Source: PALSA-243 sp963743705 (lineage in GTDB: Bacteria; Acidobacteriota; Terriglobia; Bryobacterales; Bryobacteraceae). From it: 64,000 bases of DNA. This document shows, piece by piece, positions 8,113 through 20,102 of this stretch. The stretch is taken from positions 62,001 through 126,000 of the forward strand of contig CAVUQS010000012.1 of assembly GCA_963743705.1 (NCBI GenBank), given 5' to 3'. A model generated the notes under the pieces. That model ran no database searches and was not told the DNA's origin. It saw nothing but the letters and a program-made list of their open reading frames with translations. Positions within the stretch are counted from its first letter, which is position 1; the number at the start of each line of letters is the position of its first letter. The position numbers and the translations under genes are program-made.

Positions 8113-8310
8113 AGACTTCCGCGCATTCCGCAGCCCCGCGGCGCGCGCGGTGGTTTTTCGCGCCGATCTAACGGCCAATACCCGCAAACGCGGGCGTCCG
8201 ACGTGGGTTTCGAACCGCTAACCCCGTATGGTACAGTTAGTTCCACTATTTTGGGCGCTACGGCAAGGTAACATTCCCCGCGCCTGAATCGCCTAGACAA
8301 TATCATTCAC

Positions 8311-11300
8311 ATGGCTGCTCACCGTTTATTTAATTCCCTCGGACGCGTCCTCGTTGCCTGGCTGGCGGTGACGGCGATGTTTGCCGCGGAACATCACGGC
8401 GTCGTAACGTCGAACGGATTACCGGTCCCCGGCGCCACCGTCACGGCATCGCTGGGCGACAAGAAACTCGTCACCTACACCGATGACAGCGGGGCGTACT
8501 CATTCGCCGATCTGCCGGACGGCATCTGGACGATCGGCATCGATATGCTCGGCTTCACCAAAATGAGCCGCGAAATCGGCGTGACGGCGGACGCTCCCAG
8601 CCCGACCTGGGATCTCAAAGTTCAGACGCTGACCGCCATGAATGCGGATTTGGCAGCTTCGAAGAAGGCGGCTGAAACGGCTGCGGCGGCAACGCCCGCG
8701 ACGCCTGCCGCGGGAGCGGCGGCTACCCCGCCCGTGACGGCGGAGACCAAGCCGGCGACTTCCGGTTCGACGCCCACCACGGCCACCACGACGACGCCGG
8801 CAAACGGCAAGAATGCAAAAGGCAACAATAACGGACGTCCTTCTCTGACTAATGCTCTCGCCCAGCAGCGCGCCGGAAACAACAACAACGGCTTTCAGCG
8901 GCTGGATGTGAATTCTTCCGGCGATCAAAACGCGGGGCAGGATAGCGGCCTTGGAAACGACGTATCAGCCGGCGCGGACATGGCGCAGAGCTCTTCCGAC
9001 GCACTGGTCGTGGGCGGCAGCGTCTCCGGAGCGCTCGGCATGCCGCAGCAGAACGATTGGGGCTTCGGCGGCCGCGGCGATATGGGCGGACCCGGCGGTC
9101 CGGGATTTGGCGGACCCGGCGGCTTCGGCGATAACAATGGAATTCCGGGCGAAGGCGGACCCGGCGGACGCGGTGGCGCAGGCGGCCCTGGCGGTGGACG
9201 TGGCGGTGGCGGCGCCATGGGCGCGATGATGGGCGGCGGACCCGGTGGATTCGGTGGTGGCGGCGGACGCGGCGGCGGCGGTGGGCGTGGCGGTGGCGGT
9301 GCTCCTGGCGGACGCGGCGGACGCGCGGGACGCGGCGGCCCGAACGCCAATTCTTTCGGCAACGGCCGCAGAAATCCGCGCTCTCAATACAATGGGAACG
9401 TCGTATTCACGCTGGATAATTCCGTGTGGGACGCGACGCCGAATTCAGTCACCGGCGTCAATGCCGGCAAGCCCGCTTATGCGAAGTTCAAGGCCGGTTT
9501 CACCTTCGGCGGCCCGCTGAAGATTCCGCATGTCTTTGACGATAGCGCGCACAGCGGCACATTCACCCTCACTTACAACTTGAATCGCTCGCGCAACGCC
9601 AACACGGTGTTCGGCGAGGTGCCCACGGAGGACGAACGCAACGGCAACTTGTCGCAGGCGATCAGTCCCACAGGGCAGCCGATTGTTTTCTACAACCCGG
9701 GCACGAATTCTCCGTTCCCGAATAACGTCATTCCCACGAACCTTCTCAACTCCGCAGCGGTGGGGCTGCTCGCGTATTATCCGCTCCCGAACTTGGCAGG
9801 CAACGCCCGCTACAACTATCAGTCGGCGCTGCGCACTACCACCAACACGGATAACATCACGTCGCGCTTCAGCCACAGCTTCAACCAAAAGAACCAGATC
9901 AACGGCAACATTGGATGGCAGCGCTCGAACGGCATCAACCCCAATCTCTTCGATTTCACCGATACCACGCAGAGTTCGGGCATCAACGCCAGCGTGGCTT
10001 ATCAGTACCGGTTCACCACGCGCCTGTTTGACCGCCTGAGCTTTTCGTTCAGCCGATCCACCAACACCAGCTCGCCCTTTTTCGCCACCCAAGGCGACAA
10101 CGTGGCGTCCCAGTTGGGTATCGAGGGAACCTATCAACAGCCGCTCTACTGGGGGCCACCGTCCATCAACCTGCAGAATTTTTACGATCTGAACGACGGC
10201 AACCCTTCCCTGCAGCGTAATCAGACGGTCTCGATCGGCGATTCGATTACGTGGATTCGCGGCACGCACAACATGACTTTCGGCGGCGATACGCGCTTCC
10301 AGCAGTTCAACCCGGTGAACGAATCGAACGCGCGCGGCAGCTTGACCTTTAACGGAACCTCGACGGCCGAGGTTGTTCCGTGCGCCACCTCTACATCGGC
10401 CGCGCCGTGCACCAGCACTGTCACCGGAACAGGATACGATCTGGCCAGCTTCCTGTTGGGCGTTCCCGACACCGCGGCGATCGCCTATGGCAACGCCGAC
10501 AAGTATTTCCGCACGCGCTGGTGGGACGTCTACGCCAATGACGATTGGCGCGTCACCACGAAGTTCAGCGTGCAATTTGGCTTGCGCTGGGATTACTCGC
10601 AGCCGTTTACCGAACTCCAAGGCCGGCTGGTTAATTTGGCCGTCGCTCCCGGGTTCGCGGGCGTCACGCCGGTTTGCGGCGATGCGGCCGTTACCGGCTG
10701 CGAATCGGCTGCAACCGCGGGATTGCCATCGGCGCTGCTGCACCCCGATAAGCGTGGCATTGCGCCCCGTTTCGGCCTCGCTTACCGTCCCTGGGTGAAG
10801 CACTCCACCGTCATTCGCGGCGGCTACGGGCTCTACTGGAACACGTCGTTCTATCAGAGCATCGTCAACTCGATGGCGCAGGAGGCCCCGCTTTCGAACA
10901 GCTTCTCGGTGGCCAACGTGACCACGAACCCGTATTCGATCCAGAACATCCTGGCCAACGGAACGGCCGCCTCGGCGTTGAATGGCACGACGCTGCAATC
11001 ATTCGCCATCAATCCCAACTTCCAAAACGGCTACTCGCAGCAATGGCAGCTTTCGATTCAGCAGAATCTGAATCAGACGACCGTGGTGACCGCAACCTAT
11101 GCCGGCATCAAGGGCACCGGACTGCCGCAAACGTTCGTTCCCAACACTTACCCCACGGGCGCGGTGGGCGTGCCGGTTGGCCTTCCGACCGGCTTCCGCT
11201 ACGAAACCTCCGGCGGAAATTCCAGCTATCAGGCCGGTACGATCCAGATACAGCGGCGGCTGCGAAATGGTTTGGGCGGGAGCCTCGGCTATACCTTCTC

Positions 11301-11922
11301 GAAACTCATCGACGACGCGATGCTGGGCGGACGCGGCCAGGGATCGAGCGTCCTGGCGCAGAACTGGCTGGATCTCAATGCCGAGCGCGGCGTGGACAGC
11401 AACCCGATACATCGCTTGACGGCAACGATGCAATTTTCGAGCGGCCAGGGCCTGCACGCGGCCGCGCTGCTCAAAGGCTGGAAGGCCCATGTCCTGAAGG
11501 ATTGGACTCTCTCCATCAACAGCACCGTGGCCAGCGGAACGCCGTTGACCCCCACGATCACCGCGATTACGCGCGGCACCGGCATTAGCGGTCAATTGAG
11601 GCCAGAGGTGGTTCCCGCCGGCTATCCGGATTCCAGTTGCTTCGAGGGCGCCTGCTTCGCCACCCCGCCACTTGGGTTCTTTGGCGACGCCGGCCGCGGC
11701 ATCCTCAACGGCCCGACGATGTTCAGCATGAGCGGTCATGCCGGCCGCACGTTCCGCCTCGCCGAACGCAAGAATCTCGATATCGCCTTCGACGCCACCA
11801 ATCTTCTGAACCACTTCGCCTACACCGGATACAACACGACGTTCGGCACGGCGCAATTCGGCCTACCCTCGGGAGCGGTTGCAGCGCGCTCCCTCAACAT
11901 GACCGTGAGGTTCCACTTCTAA
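8311..11922 (+). CDS. Oar-like TonB-dependent outer-membrane protein with Gly-rich insert
   Basis: A 1,203-residue outer-membrane protein. Residues 1-26 are a signal peptide. A carboxypeptidase-regulatory-like beta-sandwich follows at about 27-105 (GVVTSNGLPVPGATVTAS). An Ala/Thr/Pro linker spans 110-175. A low-complexity Gly-rich segment runs from about 245 to 345, built of GGPGG, GGRGG and GGGRG units. The rest, about 365-1203, is a beta-barrel of the Oar type ending in the aromatic strand SLNMTVRFHF. The Gly-rich segment replaces much of the plug region, which is unusual. It probably takes up large substrates or anchors surface material. It abuts the VWFA gene with no spacer. Confidence 0.9.
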   Translation: MAAHRLFNSLGRVLVAWLAVTAMFAAEHHGVVTSNGLPVPGATVTASLGDKKLVTYTDDSGAYSFADLPDGIWTIGIDMLGFTKMSREIGVTADAPSPTWDLKVQTLTAMNADLAASKKAAETAAAATPATPAAGAAATPPVTAETKPATSGSTPTTATTTTPANGKNAKGNNNGRPSLTNALAQQRAGNNNNGFQRLDVNSSGDQNAGQDSGLGNDVSAGADMAQSSSDALVVGGSVSGALGMPQQNDWGFGGRGDMGGPGGPGFGGPGGFGDNNGIPGEGGPGGRGGAGGPGGGRGGGGAMGAMMGGGPGGFGGGGGRGGGGGRGGGGAPGGRGGRAGRGGPNANSFGNGRRNPRSQYNGNVVFTLDNSVWDATPNSVTGVNAGKPAYAKFKAGFTFGGPLKIPHVFDDSAHSGTFTLTYNLNRSRNANTVFGEVPTEDERNGNLSQAISPTGQPIVFYNPGTNSPFPNNVIPTNLLNSAAVGLLAYYPLPNLAGNARYNYQSALRTTTNTDNITSRFSHSFNQKNQINGNIGWQRSNGINPNLFDFTDTTQSSGINASVAYQYRFTTRLFDRLSFSFSRSTNTSSPFFATQGDNVASQLGIEGTYQQPLYWGPPSINLQNFYDLNDGNPSLQRNQTVSIGDSITWIRGTHNMTFGGDTRFQQFNPVNESNARGSLTFNGTSTAEVVPCATSTSAAPCTSTVTGTGYDLASFLLGVPDTAAIAYGNADKYFRTRWWDVYANDDWRVTTKFSVQFGLRWDYSQPFTELQGRLVNLAVAPGFAGVTPVCGDAAVTGCESAATAGLPSALLHPDKRGIAPRFGLAYRPWVKHSTVIRGGYGLYWNTSFYQSIVNSMAQEAPLSNSFSVANVTTNPYSIQNILANGTAASALNGTTLQSFAINPNFQNGYSQQWQLSIQQNLNQTTVVTATYAGIKGTGLPQTFVPNTYPTGAVGVPVGLPTGFRYETSGGNSSYQAGTIQIQRRLRNGLGGSLGYTFSKLIDDAMLGGRGQGSSVLAQNWLDLNAERGVDSNPIHRLTATMQFSSGQGLHAAALLKGWKAHVLKDWTLSINSTVASGTPLTPTITAITRGTGISGQLRPEVVPAGYPDSSCFEGACFATPPLGFFGDAGRGILNGPTMFSMSGHAGRTFRLAERKNLDIAFDATNLLNHFAYTGYNTTFGTAQFGLPSGAVAARSLNMTVRFHF

Positions 11923-14163
11923 ATGAAAAAGCGACCGGTTTTGTCGATATTTCTCGCCGGGATACTGGCCGCCTCTGCTCAGCAGGCGACGCCGCCGGTT
12001 AAGCAGGCAACACCTCCTGCCCAAGCGACGCCCCCCGCTCAGCAGGCTACGCCCGCCATCAACCCGCCGGGGCAGAAGCCACCCGATCAGGAATTGAATG
12101 GCGTGCTGGTTCCCAATGGCGGGGCGACGTTTTCAATCACGCAGCAACTGGTGGTTGAGACCGTCATCGTCAAGGATAAGAGCGGTAATCCGGCTCGCGG
12201 GCTGACCAAGGACGATTTCATCATCACCGAAGACAAGAAGCCGCAAACCATCAAATTCTTCGACTACGAGGAATTGAGCGAAGCGGCGGCGGTGGATACC
12301 ACTCTCGACACCAGCATCAACATCAACAAGAAACCGGAAGTAAAGCCGGATGCGAACGCGGTCAAGCCGATCAGCAGCATTCAGATTTCGCCCGAAAAGC
12401 CAGGCGACCTGAAGTATAAAGACCGCCGCCTGTTGGTGTTCTTTTTCGATCTGACGTCGATGCCGATTCCGGATCAGTTCCGCGCGCAGAAGGAAGCCCA
12501 AAAGTTCCTGAAGGAAAAGATGACGCCCTCGGACCTGGTGGCGATCATGACTTTTGCCAGCGACGTCAAAGTGGTGCAGGACTTCACCGACGATCGCGAT
12601 CTGCTGAACAAAGACATCAAGAACATCGTGGTCGGCGCGGGCCAGGGCTTCGACGAAGCCACCAGCGACGACAGCACTTCCGACACCGGCGCGGCGTTCA
12701 CTCAGGACGATAGCGAATTCAATATCTTCAACACGGACCGGCAGCTGGCGGCGCTCGAAACCGCCGTGCGCATGCTGGGGTCGCTGAATGAGAAGAAGGC
12801 GCTGGTCTATTTCGCCAGCGGCATGCAGCGCAACGGCTTCGATAACGACGCGCAACTTCGCGCCACCATCAACGCGGCGATCCGATCCAACACCGCGTTC
12901 TACACGGTGGATGCGCGCGGCCTCGTAGCGACGGCGCCCCTGGGCGACGCCACCAAGAGCTCGCCGGGCGGCAGCGGCATGTATACCGGCAGTTCCGGCC
13001 GGTCGGCGCAGAGCAACTTCGCGGGCCAGCAGGAAACGCTGTTCACGCTAGCGGCCGATACCGGCGGCAAGGCGCTGCTCGATAACAACGAGCTCTCGAT
13101 GGGCATTCAGAACGCCCAGAAAGACATTTCGAGCTACTACATCATCGGCTACTACTCGGCCAACGATAAAATGGACGGCCAGTTCCGCACCGTGGATATC
13201 AAGCTGCGTCCGGCCATCGCATCCAAGTACGCCGCGCTCGATTACCGCCACGGCTACTACGCCAACAAAGAGTTCAAGAAGTTCACGTCCTCCGATAAAG
13301 AGCGGCAGCTTACCGAAGCCCTGATGCTCTCCGACCCGGTGACCGAGCTCAACATGGTCGCCGAAATCGATTATTTCCGCCTGGCGCGCGACCGGTACTT
13401 CATTCCGATTTCGGTCAAGATTCCCGGCAGTGAATTAGTTCTCGCTCAAAAGGGCGGGGCGCAGCATACGATTATCGACTTCGTTGGCGAGATCACGGAT
13501 TCGGCCGGCAAGGTTGTACAGAACGTGCGCGACTACGCGGATATCAAACTGAGCGATCAGACCGCGGGCGAACTTTCCAAGCATCCCATCGCGTACGATA
13601 CCGGCTTTAGCCTCGCACCCGGCAAGTACATCATGAAAGTTTTGGCGCGCGAAAACGAGACTGGCAAAATGGGAACGTTCCAAAAGAGTTTCGTTGTGCC
13701 GGATCTGAACGCCAACCAGACCACCGTGCCGATCAGCTCCGTCATCCTGAGCAGCCAGCGAACTGAGCTCAGCCAGGCGGTTTTCAACGCCGAGAAGGAC
13801 AAGAAACTACTGACGTTGAATCCCTTGTTCCAAGAGGGCAAGAAGCTGGTGCCGAGCGTAACGCGCGTCTTCAACCGCAGCCAGGAAATGTACGTCTACC
13901 TGGAAGCCTACGAGCCGGCCGCCACCACCACCCAACCCGTGGTCGCCAGCGTGGCGTTCTATCAAGGCAAGGTCAAGGCGTTTCAGACGGATCCGCTTGA
14001 AGTTACCCAAGGGTTGAACGAAAAGTCGAAGGCGGTTCCCCTGCGCTTCGCGCTGCCGCTCAAGAACATGAAGCCCGGCCGCTACACTTGCCAGGTAAAT
14101 GTTTTCGACCCGACCACCCAAAAGTTCAACATCCAGCGGATGCCCATCATCATCGCTCAGTAA
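11923..14163 (+). CDS. VWFA-related acidobacterial exported protein
   Basis: A 746-residue protein. The signal peptide at 1-19 ends in SAQQ and is followed by a degenerate ATPPxQ repeat at about 18-50. The TIGR03436-type VWFA-related domain spans about 65-455, with the opening strand VETVIVKDKSGNPARGL, the VWA core RLLVFFFDLTSMP (MIDAS-like D), then TFASDVKVV and the Ser/Gly loop region. The C-terminal 290 residues are beta-rich and of unknown function. The ATG directly follows the TAA of the Oar-like gene with zero intervening bases, so the two proteins are translationally coupled. A joint role at the envelope, the VWA part serving as adhesion or assembly factor, is inferred. Confidence 0.88.
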   Translation: MKKRPVLSIFLAGILAASAQQATPPVKQATPPAQATPPAQQATPAINPPGQKPPDQELNGVLVPNGGATFSITQQLVVETVIVKDKSGNPARGLTKDDFIITEDKKPQTIKFFDYEELSEAAAVDTTLDTSININKKPEVKPDANAVKPISSIQISPEKPGDLKYKDRRLLVFFFDLTSMPIPDQFRAQKEAQKFLKEKMTPSDLVAIMTFASDVKVVQDFTDDRDLLNKDIKNIVVGAGQGFDEATSDDSTSDTGAAFTQDDSEFNIFNTDRQLAALETAVRMLGSLNEKKALVYFASGMQRNGFDNDAQLRATINAAIRSNTAFYTVDARGLVATAPLGDATKSSPGGSGMYTGSSGRSAQSNFAGQQETLFTLAADTGGKALLDNNELSMGIQNAQKDISSYYIIGYYSANDKMDGQFRTVDIKLRPAIASKYAALDYRHGYYANKEFKKFTSSDKERQLTEALMLSDPVTELNMVAEIDYFRLARDRYFIPISVKIPGSELVLAQKGGAQHTIIDFVGEITDSAGKVVQNVRDYADIKLSDQTAGELSKHPIAYDTGFSLAPGKYIMKVLARENETGKMGTFQKSFVVPDLNANQTTVPISSVILSSQRTELSQAVFNAEKDKKLLTLNPLFQEGKKLVPSVTRVFNRSQEMYVYLEAYEPAATTTQPVVASVAFYQGKVKAFQTDPLEVTQGLNEKSKAVPLRFALPLKNMKPGRYTCQVNVFDPTTQKFNIQRMPIIIAQ

Positions 14164-14173
14164 ACCGGCGCGG

Positions 14174-14230
14174 CAAAATAAAAACCGGCGGTACTGGCGG
14201 CATTCGTAAGAACGCCTCCAGCCCGCCGGT
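14174..14230 (-). terminator. Hairpin with U-tract in the minus direction
   Basis: Arms ACCGGCGG (14184-14191) and CCGCCGGT (14223-14230) enclose a partly paired interior. Read on the minus strand, the stem is followed at once by TTTTTATTTTG (14183-14173). On the plus strand there is no T-tract. It lies 10-70 bp after the VWFA stop. It would stop antisense transcription entering that gene, or act as a weak plus-strand processing hairpin. Confidence 0.45.
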
Positions 14231-14341
14231 CGCGCCACTTCAACTGCCTAAAGTAACTGCAAACGAGGCGCCAATCGGCTTTCCTCATGGGCGCGTTTCG
14301 ATTTGATTCTTGGTCCGGTTGTTATACTGGCAATTCCCACT

Positions 14342-15780
14342 ATGATTCGTGTTCGCTTTGCGCCCTCTCCGACAGGGTTTTTGCACATCGGGAGCGCGCG
14401 AACTTTCATCTTTAACTGGCTTTACGCCCGCCGCAACGGCGGTACGATGATTTTGCGCATTGACGATACCGATGTCGAGCGCAACACGGAAGCCTCCGTC
14501 AACTCGATTTTTGCCGGTCTTGAATGGCTCGGCTTGAACTGGGACGAACAGTACAAGCAGTCCGAACGTATCGCGCTACACCGCGCCATGGCCGACGCCA
14601 TCGCTGCCAAAGGACTCGCCTATCGCGATTTTACGCCCGCGCATACCGGCGACACGGATAAATCGGGCGCGCACGGCGCGTGGCTGTTTCATGCCGATAT
14701 GCGTGAGATGACGCGCGAAGAGAGCGACCGCCGCGCGGCTGCCGGCGAGCCGTTCGCGTTGCGCTTCCGCGTGCCGCGCGACGGCGATCATCAGGTCCGC
14801 TTTCTCGATCACGTCTATGGCGAGCAGGTAAAATCGGCCGCCGATATCGAAGACTTCGCCCTGCTGCGCAGCGACGGCATGCCGACCTATCATCTCGGTT
14901 CCTGCGCGGACGACGCGGACCTGCGCATCAGCCATATCGTGCGCGGGCAGGACCATCTCACCAACACCTTCAAGCACGTGCTCATCTTCGAGGCCGCGGG
15001 CGTCAAGCCGCCCGAGTTTGCGCATTTGCCGCTGCTGGTGGCGCCCGACGGCGCCAAGCTTTCAAAGCGCAAGCACGGGCCCGTGGTGAGCGTGACGACT
15101 TATCGCGACGCTGGATTTCTTCCCGAAGCGTTCATCAATTTTCTCTGCCTGCTCGGCTGGTCGCCGAAGAACGACCGCGAAGTGATGAGCCGCCAGGAAT
15201 TGATCGATATCTTCTCGTTCGAGGGGATTCACCGCAGCAACGCGGTAGTCAATTTCAAAGATGAGGACCCGTTCGACCCGAAAGCCGCGTGGCTCAATGC
15301 CGAATATATTCGCATGATGCCCGCCGCGGATTTGGCCGAGCGCTTGCGCCAAGTTGTGGAAGGCGCGGGCTTCACGGTTGCGCCGGAGAAACTGGCACAG
15401 ATCACCCTCCTGCTGCAGGAGCGCATCAAGTTCTTGCGCGACGTGCTCACCGCGGGCGACTTCTTCTTCGTGCGCGAGCTTCCGCCTTACGACCCGGCTG
15501 AGTTGATTCCACAAAAGGGCGATGCCGCCATGGCCGCTCGCGCGCTGCAAAAAGGCCGCGAGACGCTGGGCGGCGCCGCGTTCACGCATGACGATCTCGA
15601 AGCCGCGCTGCGCAACGCATCCGTGGAATTGGGCATCAAACCCGGCCAGATGTTCCAGCCGATTCGCGTGGCCGTTTGCGGGCGAAAGAACGCGCCGCCG
15701 CTCTTCGGAACGCTCGAAGCGCTGGGCCGTGAGACCTCGGTGGAGCGCATCGACCAAGCCTTGGAAAAAATCAAATCGCT

Positions 15781-15784
<4 letters not shown>
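14342..15784 (+). CDS. gltX: Glutamate--tRNA ligase
   Basis: A 480-residue class I aminoacyl-tRNA synthetase charging tRNA-Glu in the cytoplasm. It carries RFAPSPTGFLHIGSART with the HIGH-type motif HIGS at 15-18, and the KMSKS-type motif KLSKR at 239-243, followed by the C-terminal helical anticodon-binding part. The ATG at 14342 is chosen because MIRVRFAPSPTG is the standard family N-terminus; thirteen further upstream codons are open but unsupported. First gene of a tightly coupled set: its TGA overlaps the glnS start as ATGA (15781-15784). Confidence 0.97.
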
Positions 15785-17498
<1,714 letters not shown>

Positions 17499-17502
<4 letters not shown>

Positions 17503-19061
17503 TCATTCTCGGAATCGGCGGCATCCTGGGCGATGCCGCCAGTGCGATTTTGAAGGACGGCGAACTGGTGGCGGCGGTGGAGGAATCGAAGCTGGTCCGC
17601 CGCAAGCTGAATTGGGGCGGCACGGGCGATCTGCCCGAGCATTCCATCGCGACGTGTTTGCAGCTTGCGGGCGCGACGCCGGAGCAGGTTGACGCGGTGG
17701 CGGTGGCGCGGCCGGTTCCGAAATCCGATTTTTATCCTAAGCTGCGCGCGCGGTTTCCGAATAGCCGGCTGCTGGTGGTGGAGCATCACCTGGCGCATGC
17801 GGCATCGGCTTACTATCCGTCACAGTTCGAGGAAGCGACCGTTCTGACGCTCGATCGCGGGGCCGATTTCCGCTGCGGGTCGCGCTGGCACGCCGAAGGC
17901 TCGCGGCTCACGCTCGAGTTCGAACAATACGATTCACTGGGCGATCTCTACGGCCGCGTGACCGCGCTGCTCGGGTTCGAACCCAACGCGGACGAGCACA
18001 AGGTGCAGTGGATGTCGGTCTCAGGCGACGGGCGTTTTACCGATTTGTTCGCCGATATCATTGGCCGCGATGGCGAAGGCGCGCGCGTGGACCGGTCTTA
18101 CTTCACTTCGGAGCTTTTCGCGCAGGGCGGTTTCAGCGCGCGCTTTTATGACCGTCTCGGACTCAGCGCCGGCGCCGCGATTCCGGAACCGTTGCGCCCG
18201 CACATCGCCGCTGGCTTGCAAAACGCCATGGAAGCGGCGGCGATCCGCATGGCCGGCCAAGGCCGCAATCTTTGCTTCGCGGGCGGCCTCGGGTTGAACG
18301 CACTTCTGGTAGCAGCGCTGGAACGCCACCGCAACGTCTTCGTGCAGCCGGTTTCGGGCAACGCCGGGACGGCGATTGGCGCGGTGCTCGACACCTGGCA
18401 CGGGGCTTTTGCGCAAACCAAACGGGTACCGATGACGACGTTGGGGCTGGGCCCGGCGTTTGGCGCGGCCGAGATCAAGCAGGTTCTGGAAAACTGCAAG
18501 TTGCGCTTCCGCTACATGCTCACGCATGACGAGCTGATCGACACGGCGGTGGCGCAATTGAGCGAGAACAAGATCGTGGCGTGGATGCAAGGGCGCATGG
18601 AATTCGGCGCGCGCGCGCTCGGCGGACGCAGCATTCTGGCATCGCCGCTCGATCCCTACTCGACCGAGAATCTCAATATGTTCATCAAGCATCGCGAGCA
18701 GGTGCGGAAGTTCGCCGCGTCGGTTCCGGCGGAGCTGGCGGGCGAATACTTTGAGACTGGGCCGAACGCGCGGTTCCTGGCGACTGTGGGGCGCGTCAAG
18801 CCGGCGCATCGCGAGCGCTTCGCGGCGGCGGTTCTGGCGGACGATTTGGTGCGCGTGCACACCGTGGATCGCGACGAGAATCCGCTGTACTGGAAGCTGT
18901 TGCACGCGGCGGGGAAGGCCACGGGGCTGCCGGTGTTGTATAACACGAGCTTCAATCTGTTTGGCGAGCCGCTAGTTTGCACCCCGCGCGATGCGGTGCG
19001 CAGCTTCTATTCATCGGGCATCGACGCGATGTTTGTCGGGCAGTTTTTCCTGCAAAAGTAA
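17499..19061 (+). CDS. Carbamoyltransferase, NodU/CmcH/TobZ family
   Basis: A 520-residue two-domain carbamoyltransferase. The N-terminal Kae1-like domain has the metal/carbamoyl-adenylate His set HHLAH at 96-100 and the nucleotide-binding GGLGLN at 261-266. The C-terminal YrdC-like domain starts near 366 with GRMEFGARALGGRSI and contains LPVLYNTSFNLFGEPLV. The family uses carbamoyl phosphate and ATP to carbamoylate hydroxyl groups of small molecules. Oddity: the usual LTLDGxGE motif is LTLDRGADF (D119), so substrate handling may differ. It is third in a unit with gltX and glnS through an ATGA overlap, an unusual neighbour for tRNA synthetases. Its end overlaps the 3' end of the convergent modC remnant by about 50 bp. 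Confidence 0.88.
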
Positions 19062-20102
19062 ATGCACGCTGGTCGCCTTCACGACCGCTCCGATCGCATC
19101 GCCTGGTTTGAGATCTAACTCCGCGGCCGATTGCGCCGTGACCAGCGCCACCAACGGAAATCCGCAATCCATCTCGACCCGGGCCACCGGACCTTCGACC
19201 ATCACCGCGCTTACCGCGCCGGCAATGCGGTTGCGGGCGCTCGACGCCTGATGGATGTCGCGCGTGATCGCGACATCCTCCGCGCGTACGCAGGCCAGGC
19301 CTGCGCCGCTTTCGCCGTTATCGACGCACTGCAGATGCGCACCGCCAATGGCCAGTGTCAGCAGGCCGCTTTCGCGTCCTACGATTTGCGCGGGCAGAAT
19401 ATTCTCGACGCCTAACGACTCCGCCACGTCGCGATCTGCCGGACGGCCGAACACTTCGCGCACGGGACCGGTTTGGCGGATGGCGCCATCGATCAGCACC
19501 GCGATCCAATCGCCCAACGCGATAGCCTCGGCGCGATCGTGCGTGACAACGATGCTGGGAACGCGGACTTTCGAGGAGCATGCGGCGCAGGTCCTGGCGC
19601 GTGCGGGCGCGGGCGGTGGCATCGAGCGCGGAGAGCGGCTCATCGAGCAGCAGGAGCGCGGGATCGGCGGCCAAGGCGCGGGCCAGAGCCACGCGCTGTT
19701 GCTGGCCCCCGGAAAGTTGGCGGGGAAAGCGCGCGCGGAGCTCGCCGAGTTCGAACGCTTCTGACAAACTGCCCGGCGCGCTCGCCGCTGCGCGCCGTAG
19801 GCGACGTTGGCCTCGGCGGTGAGATGCGGGAAGAGCGCGTAGTCTTGAAACAGGAATCCGGCGCGGCGCTGCTGCGGCGCAAGCGAACGTGAGCCAAACC
19901 ATTCGGTTCCGCGGAAGACGATGCTACCGCTATCGGGCTGCTCGAGACCTGCGATCAGGCGAAGCAGCGTCGTCTTCCCTGCCGCGGAGGGTCCGAATAA
20001 CACGGTGACCGGCGCTTCTTCGAGCGGAATGCGCCAATCGGCATCGATGGCAAATCCCGACGCAAACCGCTTGCGGCAGCGGCAGATCAGCTCGCTCGCC
20101 AT
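19011..20102 (-). pseudogene. modC: Molybdate ABC ATPase ModC, two frameshifts
   Basis: Reading from ATG 20102, Walker A GPSAAGKT (residues 37-44) and the Q-loop region FLFQDYALFPHL are in one frame. From about 19780 to 19575 the signature LSGGQQQR and Walker B LLLLDEP are in another frame. The H-loop IVVTHDRAEA and the C-terminal TOBE-like (molybdate-binding) part return to the first frame. The two shifts compensate, so the ORF stays open throughout, but about 66 residues including signature and Walker B are scrambled. As it stands the product should not hydrolyse ATP. The ATG overlaps the end of modB by 16 bp. Decay or assembly error are the alternatives. Confidence 0.8.

Noticed and set aside
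6304..8187. 627-codon minus-strand ORF opposite the NHL protein
   Set aside because: Shadow of a repeat-rich gene. It mirrors the NHL blade period and has no domain or signal peptide.
8180..8225. tRNA T-arm-like GGTTCGAAACC on the minus strand
   Set aside because: No matching acceptor, D- or anticodon arms could be placed around it.
8925..9362. Proline-rich minus-strand ORF with PPGPP repeats
   Set aside because: It is the complement of the Gly-rich segment of the Oar-like receptor.
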